NCBI GenBank assembly: GCA_014529385.2
Contig: CM043963.1
Span: 104,390,912-104,454,911 of the forward strand
DNA: 64,000 bases
Reading direction: 5' to 3'
Source: Adiantum capillus-veneris
Lineage: Eukaryota > Streptophyta > Polypodiopsida > Polypodiales > Pteridaceae
Under the pieces are notes generated by a model. The model was not told the DNA's origin, did no database searches, and saw only the letters and a program-made list of their open reading frames with translations. The position numbers and the translations under genes were made by a program. This document shows, piece after piece, positions 25,264 through 36,651 of the stretch (position 1 is the stretch's first letter; the number at the start of each line of letters is the position of its first letter).

Positions 25264-25332
25264 CTAGTAGTATGTTGTTGCAACCAGTCCGTGCCGACAC
25301 GGACTAGTTGCAACAACAAACTAGTAGTCTAT
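25264..25332. repeat. Long inverted repeat (hairpin) 2
   Basis: TTGCAACCAGTCCGTG and CACGGACTAGTTGCAA pair over 16 bp with one mismatch and a 4-base loop. Pairing continues outward through GTTG/CAAC to about 30 bp per arm. It is the second copy of the hairpin at 24920-24982. Confidence 0.8.
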
Positions 25333-25445
25333 CGTGATCGACGGTGGTGCTGGAAGGAAACCAATGATTTTTTCTATTCTTTTTTTATCAATTGATAAGC
25401 TTCTATCTATACGATATGAAGCGCAAAAAGCGAGAAAAAAACCTC

Positions 25446-26035
25446 ATGGCACTCATGGTATATTGGGAGGTGTTTTTTTCACCTTTTTCACAACGACCAA
25501 CATTGACGGCATGTCCAGAGGGGTTTTTTTTCCTCGCCAAGAGGGGTTTTTTTTTCCAATTTTGACTTCCGTTCAAGAACTAACGACATGACAAGAGGGG
25601 GTATATTTTCACCCTTTGTGTTGCAAAATGGTTCCAACGGAGCTATTTGTTTTATCGCATGCATGATTTTGGACCAACCTAGCGATGGAGTAGCGATAGG
25701 TCTCAAAGAGGGCATCTCTTTATAGACGACAAATGTGCTTGAAATTAGTTTATGAACAACTCTAAAAAACGGTGTCATGTTATTTTCCTTGTTGATCCAA
25801 GCATATGTTTTGTAATGTGCTAGCAATCTAAGTCTCTCTATAACTCTCACATAGTTTATTGTCTATATCTATGTCTCCCTCATGCAAGCGGTAGTTTCAA
25901 CTATAAGATGAGTTCCTTTTGTGAACATAAATTATTTTTTGCAACCAAAATACTGTGTGTAAATAACCATTGCAATTTTAAATTTGTTTCACTAGTAGTG
26001 ACATTTCTCAAGAGACTCGCTCATTTATTTTGTTG
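25446..26035. other. Intergenic, nothing recognised
   Basis: AT-rich sequence with several T runs. Open frames here are short, lack recognisable motifs and are not annotated. Confidence 0.6.
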
Positions 26036-26875
26036 CTCGGAAATACTTGCTCGCTATCTTGTATAACCCCATTTGTCCTACGAATAAATTACAAAGCCTC
26101 AAGAACTTCATGACACAAATCAAGCTCTCTGACAAACAAATTAGGTGGGCAAATTTTCTTTCACAATTTAAATTTCATATTGCTCACATTGCTGGCAAGC
26201 ACAATCAAGTGGTCGATGCACTTTCACGACGGCCAAGGGTAAATGCGATGTCTATAACAACTCACAATGATCTATCTTTTATGATAGATGAGTATGCAAC
26301 AACTGACCAAAACTTTTAAGTATGTAATTATAGCATTTGCATCAAGGAAGAAAAAAGAACCATTCACCTTGAAGGATGGTTATCTTCCAAACAGCAATAG
26401 GCTATGTGTTATTCACCCATACGATAAGAAATTCATGTATGAATCCCATGCTGCTCATTATGCAAGGCAAAGAAGGATTCCATAATCTTCTCTTTGAGGA
26501 GTATAAATGTATTTATGTTGGCGAGGCAATAAACGGCAATAGGCTATGTGTTATTCACCCATACAATAAGAAATTCATGTATGAATCCCATGCTGCTCAC
26601 TATGCGAGGCAAAGAAGGATTCCATAATCTTCTCTTTGAGGAGTAGAAATGTATTTATGTTGGCGAGGCAATAAGAAATTCATGTATGAATCCCATGCTT
26701 CTCATTATGCGAGGCAAAGAAGGATTCCATAATCTTCTCTTTGAGGAGTAGAAATGTATTTATGTTGGCCTACCCTGAAAAGTAAACATATCATGAAGAG
26801 TATGTTTCAAAATGCATGGTATGCCAAAAGTCAAAATTTTACTGAGGGAAGCAACTTGGATTGTTTCAGTCGGCT
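26036..26875 (+). pseudogene. Ty3/gypsy (family A) RNase H C-terminus and integrase start
   Basis: The frame at 26047-26319 ends in the typical RNase H tail (IRWANFLSQFKFHIAHIAGK and VVDALSRRPRVNAMS). Next, in another frame, is the leader into the integrase zinc region (KKEPFTLKDGYLPNSNR, YESHAAHYARQRRIP), homologous to bases 1-150. A ~142 bp stretch is then repeated in tandem. The end (CQK-like TGCCAAAAG near 26820) corresponds to bases 240-280. The copy is interrupted at 26876 and resumes at about 28846. Confidence 0.8.
26391..26768. repeat. Tandem triplication inside the integrase zinc region
   Basis: A ~142 bp unit beginning GCAATAGGCTATGTGTTATT and ending TATTTATGTTGGCGAGG occurs at about 26394-26535 and 26536-26677. 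A third, internally shortened copy extends to 26768. Copies are near identical, so the event is recent relative to the decay of the element. Confidence 0.9.
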
Positions 26876-28845
26876 TAACAAGAAAACACACTCTATGCCT
26901 GTTGAGAGGCGGAAGTGAAAAATAGACCCGGTGGCCTCTACACCAAGACTATGCACAATGGCCTCATCATGGGGGATACACAATAGGGGCACCACCTAGC
27001 CAGATATGCAGCTAGGATGCATACATATACACAATGAAGCATGCCATGGAAAAAAATTTCAAGATCCACGCCCAAATGTGGAATGGGGTGGTCGGAGAAT
27101 AAGGTGAGAGGAGTGGTGAGTGAGTGAGAATGGGCTCGCTACTCGTGCATGTTAGTAAGGAAGATAATGAGGTAGGGGAAACTTGCGAGTATGCTCACTT
27201 ATCATACAAGAGGTGGAGAATCCGCACACCTCAAGATGGAAGTAGAAAGATGATAGGAATATGAGAGGGAGAGAGAGTGTGTGTGTATGGTGGCAAATCC
27301 ACACACCTTTACATAAGCAGAAAAAAAAGGCAAGGAACAAGCATATACCATACTCACAATGAGATGTATCCAAAGCGACACAAAGTATGGCACCAAGATG
27401 GAGAGTGTTGATTGCTTGCAAAAGATGAATACAATAGGTAGCGTATGGCGGGAAAATGAGAAGGGGACAAGATCGTAGGAGGCATAATGGAGAGATGGGA
27501 GTTGATGGCGAGGAATATCATGAGTGTGTCCACCCTTCTTCTTCTTGAAATTGTGCCTTCAACCCTTGATTACAAGTGGTGTGGAGGTGTGGTGCTCATC
27601 TTTTGTGCATGGTGATGGTGATGATGATGGTGTTGTGATTATGTGATTAGTGTTATTGCTACAAGCATGTAGCACAAGAGTGTGTATGGATAGGCGTGTG
27701 TGTGTGTGTCTATCCCCCCCCCCCCAAAGTGATCTCTCATGGCCTCCTTATATAGGGAAGGAGGGAAGGTTTTAGCAATATTTCTAATTGAGGTGAGTGT
27801 CCCACTCTGGTGACTAGGAAAATGGGGTGCATGTGACTGTGGCTCCCATCTTGTCTCCTCATTATTTGAAATACCAGAGTCAATAGAGAGATAAGAAGAG
27901 AGAATGTGGGTAGGATGTAGAGGATAGGAGATATTTACAATAGTCTAGCTTTGGCTAGACATAAGCTGATTAGGGAGAGAAGAGAGAGGTAAGAAAATTA
28001 TAAGAGAGGTTATCGAAGGTGGATAATTGTTGCTGAGGATGGATCCTCCAAAAAATGGTGATAGAATCACTCTAGACTTGCCAAGACCTTATTAAAAGAG
28101 CCTTGTCTCTTGTAATCATTCTTGGAGACTTGTAGAACCATAGCCATTCTAGAGGGAAGAAAACTAGGGATGGCCTGTGTCACCATTACATGAGAAAACT
28201 GAGGTCCACTACAAAAATCATAGCTCTGCGTTCATAACTCCAAAAATTCTGAAAAAATTTGACCTAAAGGTTGAGATTACGAGCTACATCTTTCCTGTTG
28301 AACAATCCTTCAGATTCGGGGTTCTTCTCTACTTAAAAACTTCAGCCAAATAATGTATTATTTGTGGCTGCAAAGGTCTTTTGGTGGTCCCCTTTGAGTG
28401 GACTTCTCTCTTGCCTTCAAGTGTAAGCTCCTTCATGTGTATGAAAACATGACCTAGAGTTTTGAAAAGATTGCCAATCATCTAGATGGAGGTATTATTG
28501 AAATTTGAAAGTGGGGTTGAGGTTTGAAAATGAAAACTAGTGAATAAAATATTTGGTAGGGTGGAATAATATATATACATGAAAAATATATTAGAAAATA
28601 CTAAACTATATAATGTAATTTAGAATATATATATATTTAATATTTAAGGTCAAAAGAGAGATCAACAAAGAAAGCTTACTTATTTATGCTACATTGTGAT
28701 TGATTAGCATAAGTCTTATTTATTTAATAAAGGCTAAAACTTTTGTGAAAAAGGGAAGAAAAATCAAAAGTAACTTATGTAATAGGAAATATTTTGGTAA
28801 AAGGGTAAAAATATATGGGGGGGTTCCCATGCATGGAAAAGCTTG
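26876..28845. other. Unassigned ~2 kb insert in family A copy
   Basis: It lies between two parts of one family A element. It contains a GT run and a poly(C) run near 27697-27725 and short GA tracts, and turns AT-rich towards its right end. No ORF with recognisable motifs; I could not define terminal repeats or a target duplication. Roughly 140 bases of the integrase are missing at this junction. Confidence 0.5.
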
Positions 28846-29637
28846 CCTCACTGTCAAAAAGACTATTAAGACACATCAAACAGAAACCCTCTCCAGATCT
28901 CAAATTTTCAAGTATCATGGCTTGCCAACATCCATAGTGTTACACATAGAATAACCAGTAATCTTTGGAAGGGTCTCTTTGAGAATCTAGGACATAGATC
29001 AATGTTCTCAATGCAAGAAGTACCTACCTCTTATAGAGTATGCGTACAATGACATTGTACATACTTCTATGGGGAAAGCATCTTTTTAAAGTACATGGGA
29101 AGATCTTCATTGCTATAGCCGAATCTCATAATAATCTTTTCCAAAGATTAAAGAGGTTATATTCATCTCACACCAAAGGCAAAAAGGGATGTTGCTAATA
29201 AGCACATAGGAGCCTTAGCCTTTAAGGAAAATGATTGGGTCTTGCTAAAGTTTCCCAAGGCTCATCTAAGGCATACTATGGATAAGAATCATACGGGCCA
29301 CCGAGAGTATTATGATAAACTAGCAAAAAGATACTATGGTCCTTTTTAGATTCTTAAGCCAATCAATGAGATGGGCTATCAATTAAAGTTTCCCAACCAT
29401 AGGCTCATGCACAATGTTTTCCATGAGAGCCTACATAAGTCTTACAAAGGAGCGCCACCAAAAGAAGCAATAGTTGTAGACCCTCCAAAAATCAAAGAGC
29501 AAGAAGAAGCACTTCAATCTGAGTCCATCCTATGACATGAAGACAAGGTTTTAAGAAGCGGTAAGATTATCCGACGATATCTTATGAAGTTTAAGGATTA
29601 TCCTTTTAAAGATTTTACAGGGATGCAAGGAACCTAG
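28846..29637 (+). pseudogene. Ty3/gypsy (family A) integrase to chromodomain, highly decayed
   Basis: Sequence homologous to about bases 420-1350: KKTIKTHQTETL and SQIFKYHGLPTSIV in one frame, then frameshifted pieces including FPNHRLMHN and FHESLHKSYKG. It ends at GATGCAAGGAACCTAG, where the Tat-type element begins. The remainder of this copy is 40481-40640. Confidence 0.8.
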
Positions 29638-31133
29638 TGATAGTCGTTTTTCGGATTTTCATAATTGCCATAGTAAGCTACCTCACCCTATCAAATCACT
29701 CAAACATTGTGGCTATGCCTACCATTTCACTGTACATAGGCGTGTGTGAGTTAGGGGACTTTTCCCATATCTTCTTAAAAACCCTCAATTAGCTAGTCAC
29801 TTGGCTAGTTGAGCCAAAATAATTAAAAAAATAAAAAAATATAAGTATATTATGTCCCATTTGTGTGTAAATATTTTATTGTATATAGGACCTAAAAAAA
29901 GGATTTTTCATAATTATTTTGGTATTTATTTAAATATTTCTACCTATGGTGTGTTATTTATGCTATGTACATTGACTCACCATTACCATATTTTTTCTTA
30001 CCATTTTGCATACTCTTTATTCCATATAAAAATAATCTCATGCAAGCTTCTCTTATTTTTGGTGTAACTCCATCCCAATAAAAATCCAAAAAAACTAGTT
30101 CTATTTATGTGTATACTTTTTCACTATTGTGATTTTTTTCTTCCTACATCTATTCTCTATTACTTTCATAAATTAGACCACCAAAAATATTCATCTTTTT
30201 ATGGTAGACTTATAATGAGCGAGATTTATTTTGACCCCTTTATATTTTTTCCACCTATATTATTTATATTTGACATGTACATATTTTTTTTAGACCCCTC
30301 AATATTTGATTTTCTTAGTTGTACTATTCACTTATATCATGATCTCAACAATATCTTCAATTATAGACCTACCAAATAAGGTCAAGGGTATGTGGAATGC
30401 ATGCATGCACCATGGGGGGTTCACTCTTGGAGGTATTCAAAAGAAGCATCCAAAGAAGGACCTCACAAGGACTTTGTGCAGTGGAAAAAAACAGTCGGTT
30501 TTGTTGAATTTTTAAAGATCGCATGCTCTGCGAATTTGAAAAGGTGATACAAACAAAAGTTGTAGCTCGCAATCTAAACTTTTACCTCAAATTTTTTAAT
30601 ATTTTTTTGAGCTACGAACTGTGAGCTATGATTTTATTGGTGGACCCCAGTTTGCCCATGCTATGCAGCCACACTCTCTCTTCCACTTTATCATTTTCCT
30701 CTTTCATACACACTTCTCCACTCATCATCCCTACCTTGGCTCCCAAGGAAGGTCAAGAGTGGGCAAAAAATGTACCATCAAAGCTAGTGGACCGTCAACA
30801 AGCGTTAAAATTGACCCTACTCAAGACACTTGGAGCATCAACATTGTAACAAATCCATATTTTCTTACCTATTAAGAGTTTTTTCTTCCTTATTTGTATC
30901 CTACTTGGATACTCCCATTGTAAATATCCAATTCCATTTGTAAATCAATAAAAATACTAACTCTACTAATTTACTAACACTAACCTACTATGAAAAGTCC
31001 TATCACCTCCACTTCTCTCCTCTCTCTCTTCTTCATCTATCTCCACCAACTTCTTGATAATTCCAAGCCAAACAAATTAGATAAGTGCTGAAAATCTAAC
31101 CCATAGAGGAGTAACCCTAGCCCTCAAAATTGC

Positions 31134-31140
31134 TATAAAA
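31134..31140 (+). promoter_or_regulatory. TATA box in the Tat 5' LTR
   Basis: TATAAAA in a GC-richer context (GCTATAAAAGGAGGG), repeated at 39560-39566 in the 3' LTR. It leaves ~920 bases of R-U5, including the (CT)n tract, downstream. Confidence 0.6.
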
Positions 31141-31798
31141 GGAGGGTGTAGCTAGCACAAAAGGGGGGAGCCATAAGAAAGAGCACTATGCTATAGCTTG
31201 AGAAGCCAAGCTCAACATCTCTAGAAGGAGCTCTTGAGTGGAAGCTCATTGTCTTATGCATATGCATGTGTTGTATTAGGGGTGGTTAGCAAGGGAACTC
31301 TATGCCATTGTAAGAGAGAGTGATCATTCAATTGAGAGTAGGAAATCTATTATTTCTCCTACTAGCGTAAGCCCAACATTTGTTGAATCAAGGAGGGTGG
31401 ATTTGGACTAAGCTTGGATACTTTGTCTCTCTTCCAACGTGAAGTAATGGACAACAATGATGTGTAAGTGTCTTGGTGTTTTTTTTAAGTTCTTGATAGC
31501 TGGTCTCTGGGCGTTGTCATCAATTTAGCCATAAATCCCACATACTGTAAGAGGGCGACAGGGTGGAGAGGACTCCCCTCACCTTAAGACAGTGATTGGG
31601 GTGGATTTTCTTGTGATGTGTTGTGGTGTATTTCACTCAAGCTGTGTTGAACAAATACTAATCTCACTTTGATTGGTCATGACAGATTTGTAAGAAGATA
31701 TTAGTGCAACAAGCACCCCCTCCCCCTTCTCTCTCTTTCTCACATATATAATTGTATTTGCTTGATCACTGCCGGTACATTTCAAAGCAGCCCGAGCA

Positions 31799-31801
31799 CT
31801 C

Positions 31802-31888
<87 letters not shown>
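31799..31888. repeat. (CT)n microsatellite in the Tat 5' LTR
   Basis: About 90 bases of CT with one interruption (CTAT). The 3' LTR has the same tract at 40227-40306, about ten bases shorter. Confidence 0.97.
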
Positions 31889-31890
<2 letters not shown>

Positions 31891-32062
31891 GCATCCTAGT
31901 TCGCATCCAAAACTAGGTGGTGCCCCAAATTTGTGTAGGGTTAGGTTGCGGGTTTGTGTGTGTGTTGTTGTTTTTTTCCAACCCCAACCCAATTGAGCAG
32001 CACGGGAGCCTAGAAGAGTGCTTAAAGGCCACTCTTCTTGTTGCCCGCCCCGGACCGCCTCA

Positions 32063-32083
32063 AATTGGTGCCCCCACTGAGGA
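32063..32083 (+). promoter_or_regulatory. Primer-binding site of the Tat-type element
   Basis: TTGGTGCCCCCACTGAGG lies immediately after the LTR end, where a tRNA 3' end should anneal to prime minus-strand synthesis. I cannot name the tRNA with confidence. 32084-32631 is untranslated leader with no gene. Confidence 0.6.
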
Positions 32084-32631
32084 TGGCTTGTGTATTTTTG
32101 TGTAGGATCAACCTTTAGCATAGTCAAGTAGTTTGCATGAATCACGAAAATTTGTATGATCCTTTCATTCCTATTGCAAGGCAAAAGGTACACATAATTG
32201 TTAGTACTAAGTTGCAATTTCAGTGAGTAATTCGTAGAATTTTGGGCCCTCTTAGGTTGGCCGAGATAAAAGCTTCAGTAAATCCTTTTATTTTACCTCT
32301 CATTAGATACGACCTTAGTTTGGATGTCTATATTTTTGTTTTTTTAAAAACATTAGGTCATGCATAGACAATGGATAATGGCCCAGGAATAGAGGTTTTT
32401 CCCTTCTATTTCACTCCACACATTAGAATAAACATTGCAATTAGTAGAAAAATCCATTTTCAATAACGTATGGTGTTCATGTTTGGTGCCCAAAGAGCAG
32501 GAGAAATTCTCGCGTCACCAAACCCTGTTATCCTACCTCTAATTGATTATCATAGGTCATTTGATGTGAATATTTTTATTTTGTTGTAGAATAGATTGCA
32601 ATTTAGAAAATATTATTGAAAAAACAAAAAC

Positions 32632-33660
32632 GTGCATCATTTTGGAATCAATTCAATGGAGAGCCAACGCCAAATGTCTGGATATCCTCTTTTCTTTGGA
32701 GAGCCCGAAGAGGATGCAGAATTATTTTTGGCGAATTTCAAGATGTCTTGCTGTATCGAGAGGATAGTAACTGATCAAGAACATGTAGAAATGTTTGAGG
32801 TGGTCCTTAGGAAAGATGCTAGCACTTGGTTTGACTCTTTGCCTGAGGAAGTTAAGGGGAATTACACAGAAGTTTTGAATCGTTTCAAGAAATACTTCTT
32901 TGATCCCCAAAACACTCAAAAACTATGGCAAGACATTGTTTCTCATAAGCAAAAAGACTTAAATGACTACTACTTGTACAAGCAAGAGTTTCTATGTCTT
33001 TGGGCTGTATGGGTGAGAAATGTTGCTAACCCTGGTGATGGTGCAGAGTTCCTAAAGAAGGAGAGGTTCATAGTCGGACTCTTTCCTGAACTTAAGGTAA
33101 AAGTTGAGGCCGGTGCACCTGCTACCTTTGATGCAACTGAAACTAGGGCTGCTGAGAAATATAGGAAACTCAAGTGCTTAAGAGGGGAGGTTCCAATAGA
33201 AGGTCTTAGACCCAAAGGTAAGTCACAAGAATCAACATCTAGGGAGCTTTCTCAGGTAACGACGGAAGTGATTGAGAAGTTAAATGAATCTTTAAGCAGC
33301 TTGTCAATTCACCTTGCACAAGCTATAGGTCCAAAGGGACAAGCAAAGAAGTTTGAAGAGCGAGATTCACGACCTAGGAGAGTCTTGCAATGTTGGAATT
33401 GCGGTGAGTCTGGACATGGGATGTATAATTGTCCTTGGCCCCGTGGGGAGCCAGGGAGACCTAACTTGAATTACCCAGTGATGAATGCAGGTGAAGGAAC
33501 TAGTCAGCAACCACGGCTTCTACAACGGCCAAATGGAGCAAGACCACCTCCACAAGGAGTGGAAGGAGTTCCACCTTTTCTAGGCCCAAATGTGCATGTG
33601 GTAGAGGTGACAAATTCAAGAGAGGTTGACATGGAAGCAAATGGCATTAAGCGTGGATGA
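32632..33660 (+). CDS. Tat-type Gag with CCHC zinc knuckle
   Basis: 342 codons. The N-terminal half has the retrotransposon Gag capsid pattern (FFGEPEEDAELFLANFK, DASTWFDSLPEE, FKKYFFDP). The C-terminal half has one zinc knuckle, CWNCGESGHGMYNCP, followed by a Pro/Gly/Arg-rich tail. Gag packages element RNA into particles. It ends at a TGA (33658-33660), and the same frame then continues open into protease without another stop until the frameshift near 35225. So gag and pol are separated by one in-frame TGA. The ATG at 32632 was chosen as the first in frame after the leader; ATG 32656 is an alternative. Confidence 0.88.
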   Translation: MHHFGINSMESQRQMSGYPLFFGEPEEDAELFLANFKMSCCIERIVTDQEHVEMFEVVLRKDASTWFDSLPEEVKGNYTEVLNRFKKYFFDPQNTQKLWQDIVSHKQKDLNDYYLYKQEFLCLWAVWVRNVANPGDGAEFLKKERFIVGLFPELKVKVEAGAPATFDATETRAAEKYRKLKCLRGEVPIEGLRPKGKSQESTSRELSQVTTEVIEKLNESLSSLSIHLAQAIGPKGQAKKFEERDSRPRRVLQCWNCGESGHGMYNCPWPRGEPGRPNLNYPVMNAGEGTSQQPRLLQRPNGARPPPQGVEGVPPFLGPNVHVVEVTNSREVDMEANGIKRG

Positions 33661-35225
33661 GGAAAAGGTAAGGATAAAGAAGGGGTTACATCACAACGTG
33701 ACCATGGACGAGAAAAGAAGGCAAAGGAGACCAAGGAAGCTAAGAGGACTCGACGTCGTATCAACCTCCAAGACTTCCCTCTTGGACATGGAATAGCTCC
33801 ATACAACTTGTTGGAAGACATGAGAGGTAAGGGTCCTGATATCTCATTGCCTCAGTTTCTTGCATTATGTCCACAAGTTAGGAGGGATTTAACAAAGGCA
33901 GTTAGCACGAGGAGAGAGGTAAAAGAGAGTGTGCCTGTTGTAAAAATTGCACAAGTTGAAATAAATGAGGATATTACACCTGTGCTAGATTGTTACATCA
34001 AAGAAAGATTGGTTAGGAAAGTTCTAGTGGATGGGGGTGCACAAATTTGCATCATGACAGAGGGACTCATGCAAAGACTAGGCATGCACATCCATGAGAC
34101 ACCTGAAATTAAAGTCAAGATGGCAAACAATAGCAAGGCTAGGTGCGTAGGCATTTGTAAAAATGTCTTTGTGGACGCCTTTGGCATTAAGAAGGCGGTG
34201 GATTTTTATGTTATGTCTACCAAAGGAAATGGTTACCAATTTATCCTAGGGAGACCATGGCTAATGAAAATGCGAGCTTTGCAAGATTGGGAGAGTGGGA
34301 AGCTAATTTGCAGGAATGAAAATCATAAGAATGTTGTCTTTGACATGAAGGAGCAACGCCAAGAGGAGATCCATGAAGAATCATCTCAAAGTGAGACGGA
34401 GGAAGGCTGGACCGATAGCACTTCAGAAGGAGAAAGTAGCGGCAGCATTACTGAAGAGGAGTCTTCCATTGAAGTCATGGGGGTAAGGTTTAAGCCAAAC
34501 AACCAAGAGACATCTTGCCCAGGTTTGGAAGAGGTGGGTTCCCAAGAGAACCAAAAAGTGGAAGATGAAAGAATGCTAGAAGGTATGTTATCTACAACAC
34601 TTACAAAGGATGAAAGAGAGGAGCTCAAAGGTGTGTTAAGAAAATTTCCTAGGCTTTTTGCTAAAGACTACACCGATGTGCGTGGAGTAGATGTTGTTCA
34701 ACACAAAATTGAGTTGAAGCCAGAGGCCACACCTAAGGCTCAGAAGCTACGAAGGCTAGGAGTCATCAAGGAACAGGCTTTACTCAAGGAGGTAAGAAAG
34801 CTTCTAGCAACAGGTTTCATTTATCCAGTGGAGAATTCAAAGTGGGTCTCTCCCGTTGTTGTCACTCCTAAGAAAAATGGCAAGTGGACGGTGTGTGTGG
34901 ATTACCGTCCACTCAATGAGGCAACAAAAAGAGATCACTTTCCCCTCCCATTTCAAGATGAGATACTAAATGAGGTAGCTGGTCATGAGAAGTACACTGT
35001 GTGTGATGGCTACTCGGATTACTTTCAAATAGGTATCGCATTGGAAGATCGGTTGAAAACAACCTTCATCACTCCTTGGGGTTGTTATGCTTTTAGAGTC
35101 ATGCCATTTGGATTGACAAATGCTCCTGCAACTTTCCAGCGCTTCATGAACATGGTGTTTCAAGCATTCTTTGGAAAGTCCATTAGGGTTTTTATTCATG
35201 ATTTTTGCATTTATAGCTCAAAATC
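33661..35225 (+). pseudogene. Tat-type protease and reverse transcriptase
   Basis: In frame with gag. Protease: VRKVLVDGGAQICIMTEG contains the active-site Asp (here DGG), with ILGRPWL further on. An acidic Ser/Glu-rich linker follows. RT: ATGFIYPVENSKWVSPVV, NGKWTVCVDYRPLNEAT, VCDGYSDYFQI (motif A Asp), MPFGLTNAPATFQRFMN (motif B), then VFIHDFCIYS, where the expected FxDD reads His-Asp. The first catalytic Asp is lost (GAT to CAT). A frameshift then follows near 35220-35230. This RT cannot be active as it stands. Confidence 0.88.
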
Positions 35226-36103
35226 ATCTACAAAGGGTAGAAGAAGGTTTAAAGAAGCTCTACGACATGGGAGGTCAACTCAACCCCGACAAGTGTCACA
35301 TAGGTGAGGATGAAGTGATCTTGCTTGGTCACAAGGTTTCCTATAAATGCATTGAGGTGGATCCTTCAAAGGCAAAGGCTCCTATTGAGCTCCCATCACC
35401 CAAGAATCTCAAAGAGGTCATCTCATTTATTCAAAAGGTGAAGTATATGTCACGGTTTATTCACTTAGCTTCGGAGTTGCTTCATCCTTTGCAAAAGTTG
35501 ACACAACAAGTAGAATTTGCATGGTCTTATGAGCTTGAAGAGTACTTTTGTAACATTCAAGTCATCTTGTCAGAGCTACCAACACTCATGCCTCCTTGTT
35601 GGGAGTACACATTCTTTGTTAGCTCTAGTGTTGGGAAGGAAACAATTGGTGCAGTTTTATTACAACAAGATCCCCACAGTACAAGGATGCGACCCATCTA
35701 CTTTGCTAGTAGGGTCATGAATGATTTGGAGAGAGGCTACACGGAGGCAGAACTCATGATGCTTTCTCTCATGTTTGCGGTGAGAAAGTTTAGATCCTAC
35801 TTGCTACCAAAACCTTTTGTAATTCTCACTGCAGAAAATTTGTTTCCTTGGGTGTCATCTCAAATGAATCTTAGCACTAGGATCTCAAAGTGGATTATGG
35901 AATTGCAAGAGTTCCAATACTCTTTCAAGGTAGAAGATAGTGTGCGTGCACAATTGACAGGGGTCCTTACTTATAGGGTACATGAGAAGGAGATTAAGGT
36001 GCCTGAAGTAAAGACCCTACCATTGCCACCACCTAAAAGTATTCCTAATGCTTTTACCTTGTTCTTTGATGGAGCTTTTCGACGAGCCACAGGAAAAGCA
36101 TAG
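35226..36103 (+). pseudogene. RT thumb and first RNase H of the Tat-type element
   Basis: In the second forward frame: LNPDKCHIGEDEVILLGHKV (RT thumb), then a connection region. The RNase H follows: VLLQQDPHSTRMRPIYFASR and YTEAELMMLSLMFAVRKFR. The last portion begins the second RNase H (ALFFDGAF-type start, here TLFFDGAFRRATG, with its Asp), stopped by TAG at 36101-36103. Confidence 0.85.
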
Positions 36104-36651
36104 GGAGGGCTAGTGTTGCTCAACCCAAGTGGGGAGGTGGTCATGAAAGAGAAGGTCAATCTACCAGGTTCAACTAGCAACAATGAAGCAGAATACGACA
36201 CACTACTTCATGGTTTAAAGATATGCATTGGCCAAGGTATACAACGTCTCATGGTAAAAGGGGATGCACTTCTCATTGTGAAGAAAATTCTAGGCATTTG
36301 GGCATGTACGAATGAAAGCCTAAGGACAAAAGTTCATACCATTCGTAGGTTGTTTAATCAGTTTGAAGAAGTGCAACTATATCATATTCCTAGGAAACAA
36401 AATGAAGATGCCGATTTACTTGCACAACAAGCAGTTACATGTGTTGAGAAAGAAGTGCAGGTCATCATGGTGGCAATAGCTGTCAAGCAACCGAGATACC
36501 AGGGATTGGAGTCATTGGCTCCCATTATTGGCTACATTTTGGAGGGCGAGTTTCCGTAAGACTTCACTAAAGCTCAGAAAAGGAGACTCATGAATAAGGC
36601 AAGTTTCTATCTCTTCCTAGAAGGCTCCCTCTATCAAAAGGGAAGGATCAA
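36104..36651 (+). pseudogene. Second (archaeal-type) RNase H of the Tat-type element
   Basis: It continues in the same frame after the TAG: GGLVLLNPSGEVVMKEKV, STSNNEAEYDTLLHGLKI (catalytic Glu), LMVKGDALLIVKKI (Asp) and HIPRKQNEDADLLAQQAV (Asp). This extra RNase H upstream of the integrase is diagnostic of Tat-group elements. It ends at TAA 36557-36559. A frameshift in the next 90 bases leads into the integrase frame. Confidence 0.85.

Larger units (their letters stand above)
24664..25445. repeat. Two diverged tandem copies of a host repeat unit
   Basis: Unit 1 is about 21380-21550 continued at 24664-25080; the solo LTR sits inside it. Unit 2 is about 25081-25445. Both contain ATAGCCGTGC, a long hairpin around GCAACCAGTC, then AAACTAGTAG and ATCGTGATCG-like words in the same order. 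Unit 1 has about 210 extra bases (24671-24885) holding a minus-strand ORF of 68 codons (SHVWQQLVGSFFYGSGH) that I do not recognise. Probably a decayed transposon family. Confidence 0.5.
29638..32062 (+). repeat. 5' LTR of the Tat-type element
   Basis: TGATAGTCGTTTTTCGG at the start and CGCCTCA at the end. It is directly followed by a primer-binding-site-like sequence. Contains a TATA box and a (CT)n tract. Confidence 0.93.

Noticed and set aside
25300-25345. Helitron 3' end (hairpin then CTAG/T)
   Set aside because: The hairpin arms extend far beyond a Helitron-type hairpin and through the CTAG itself. No matching 5' TC end or Rep/helicase sequence was seen. Kept only as a possibility in the hairpin finding.
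27160-27421. Minus-strand ORF with hydrophobic stretches
   Set aside because: Overlapping frames of similar length exist and there is no motif; probably a chance frame in purine-rich sequence.
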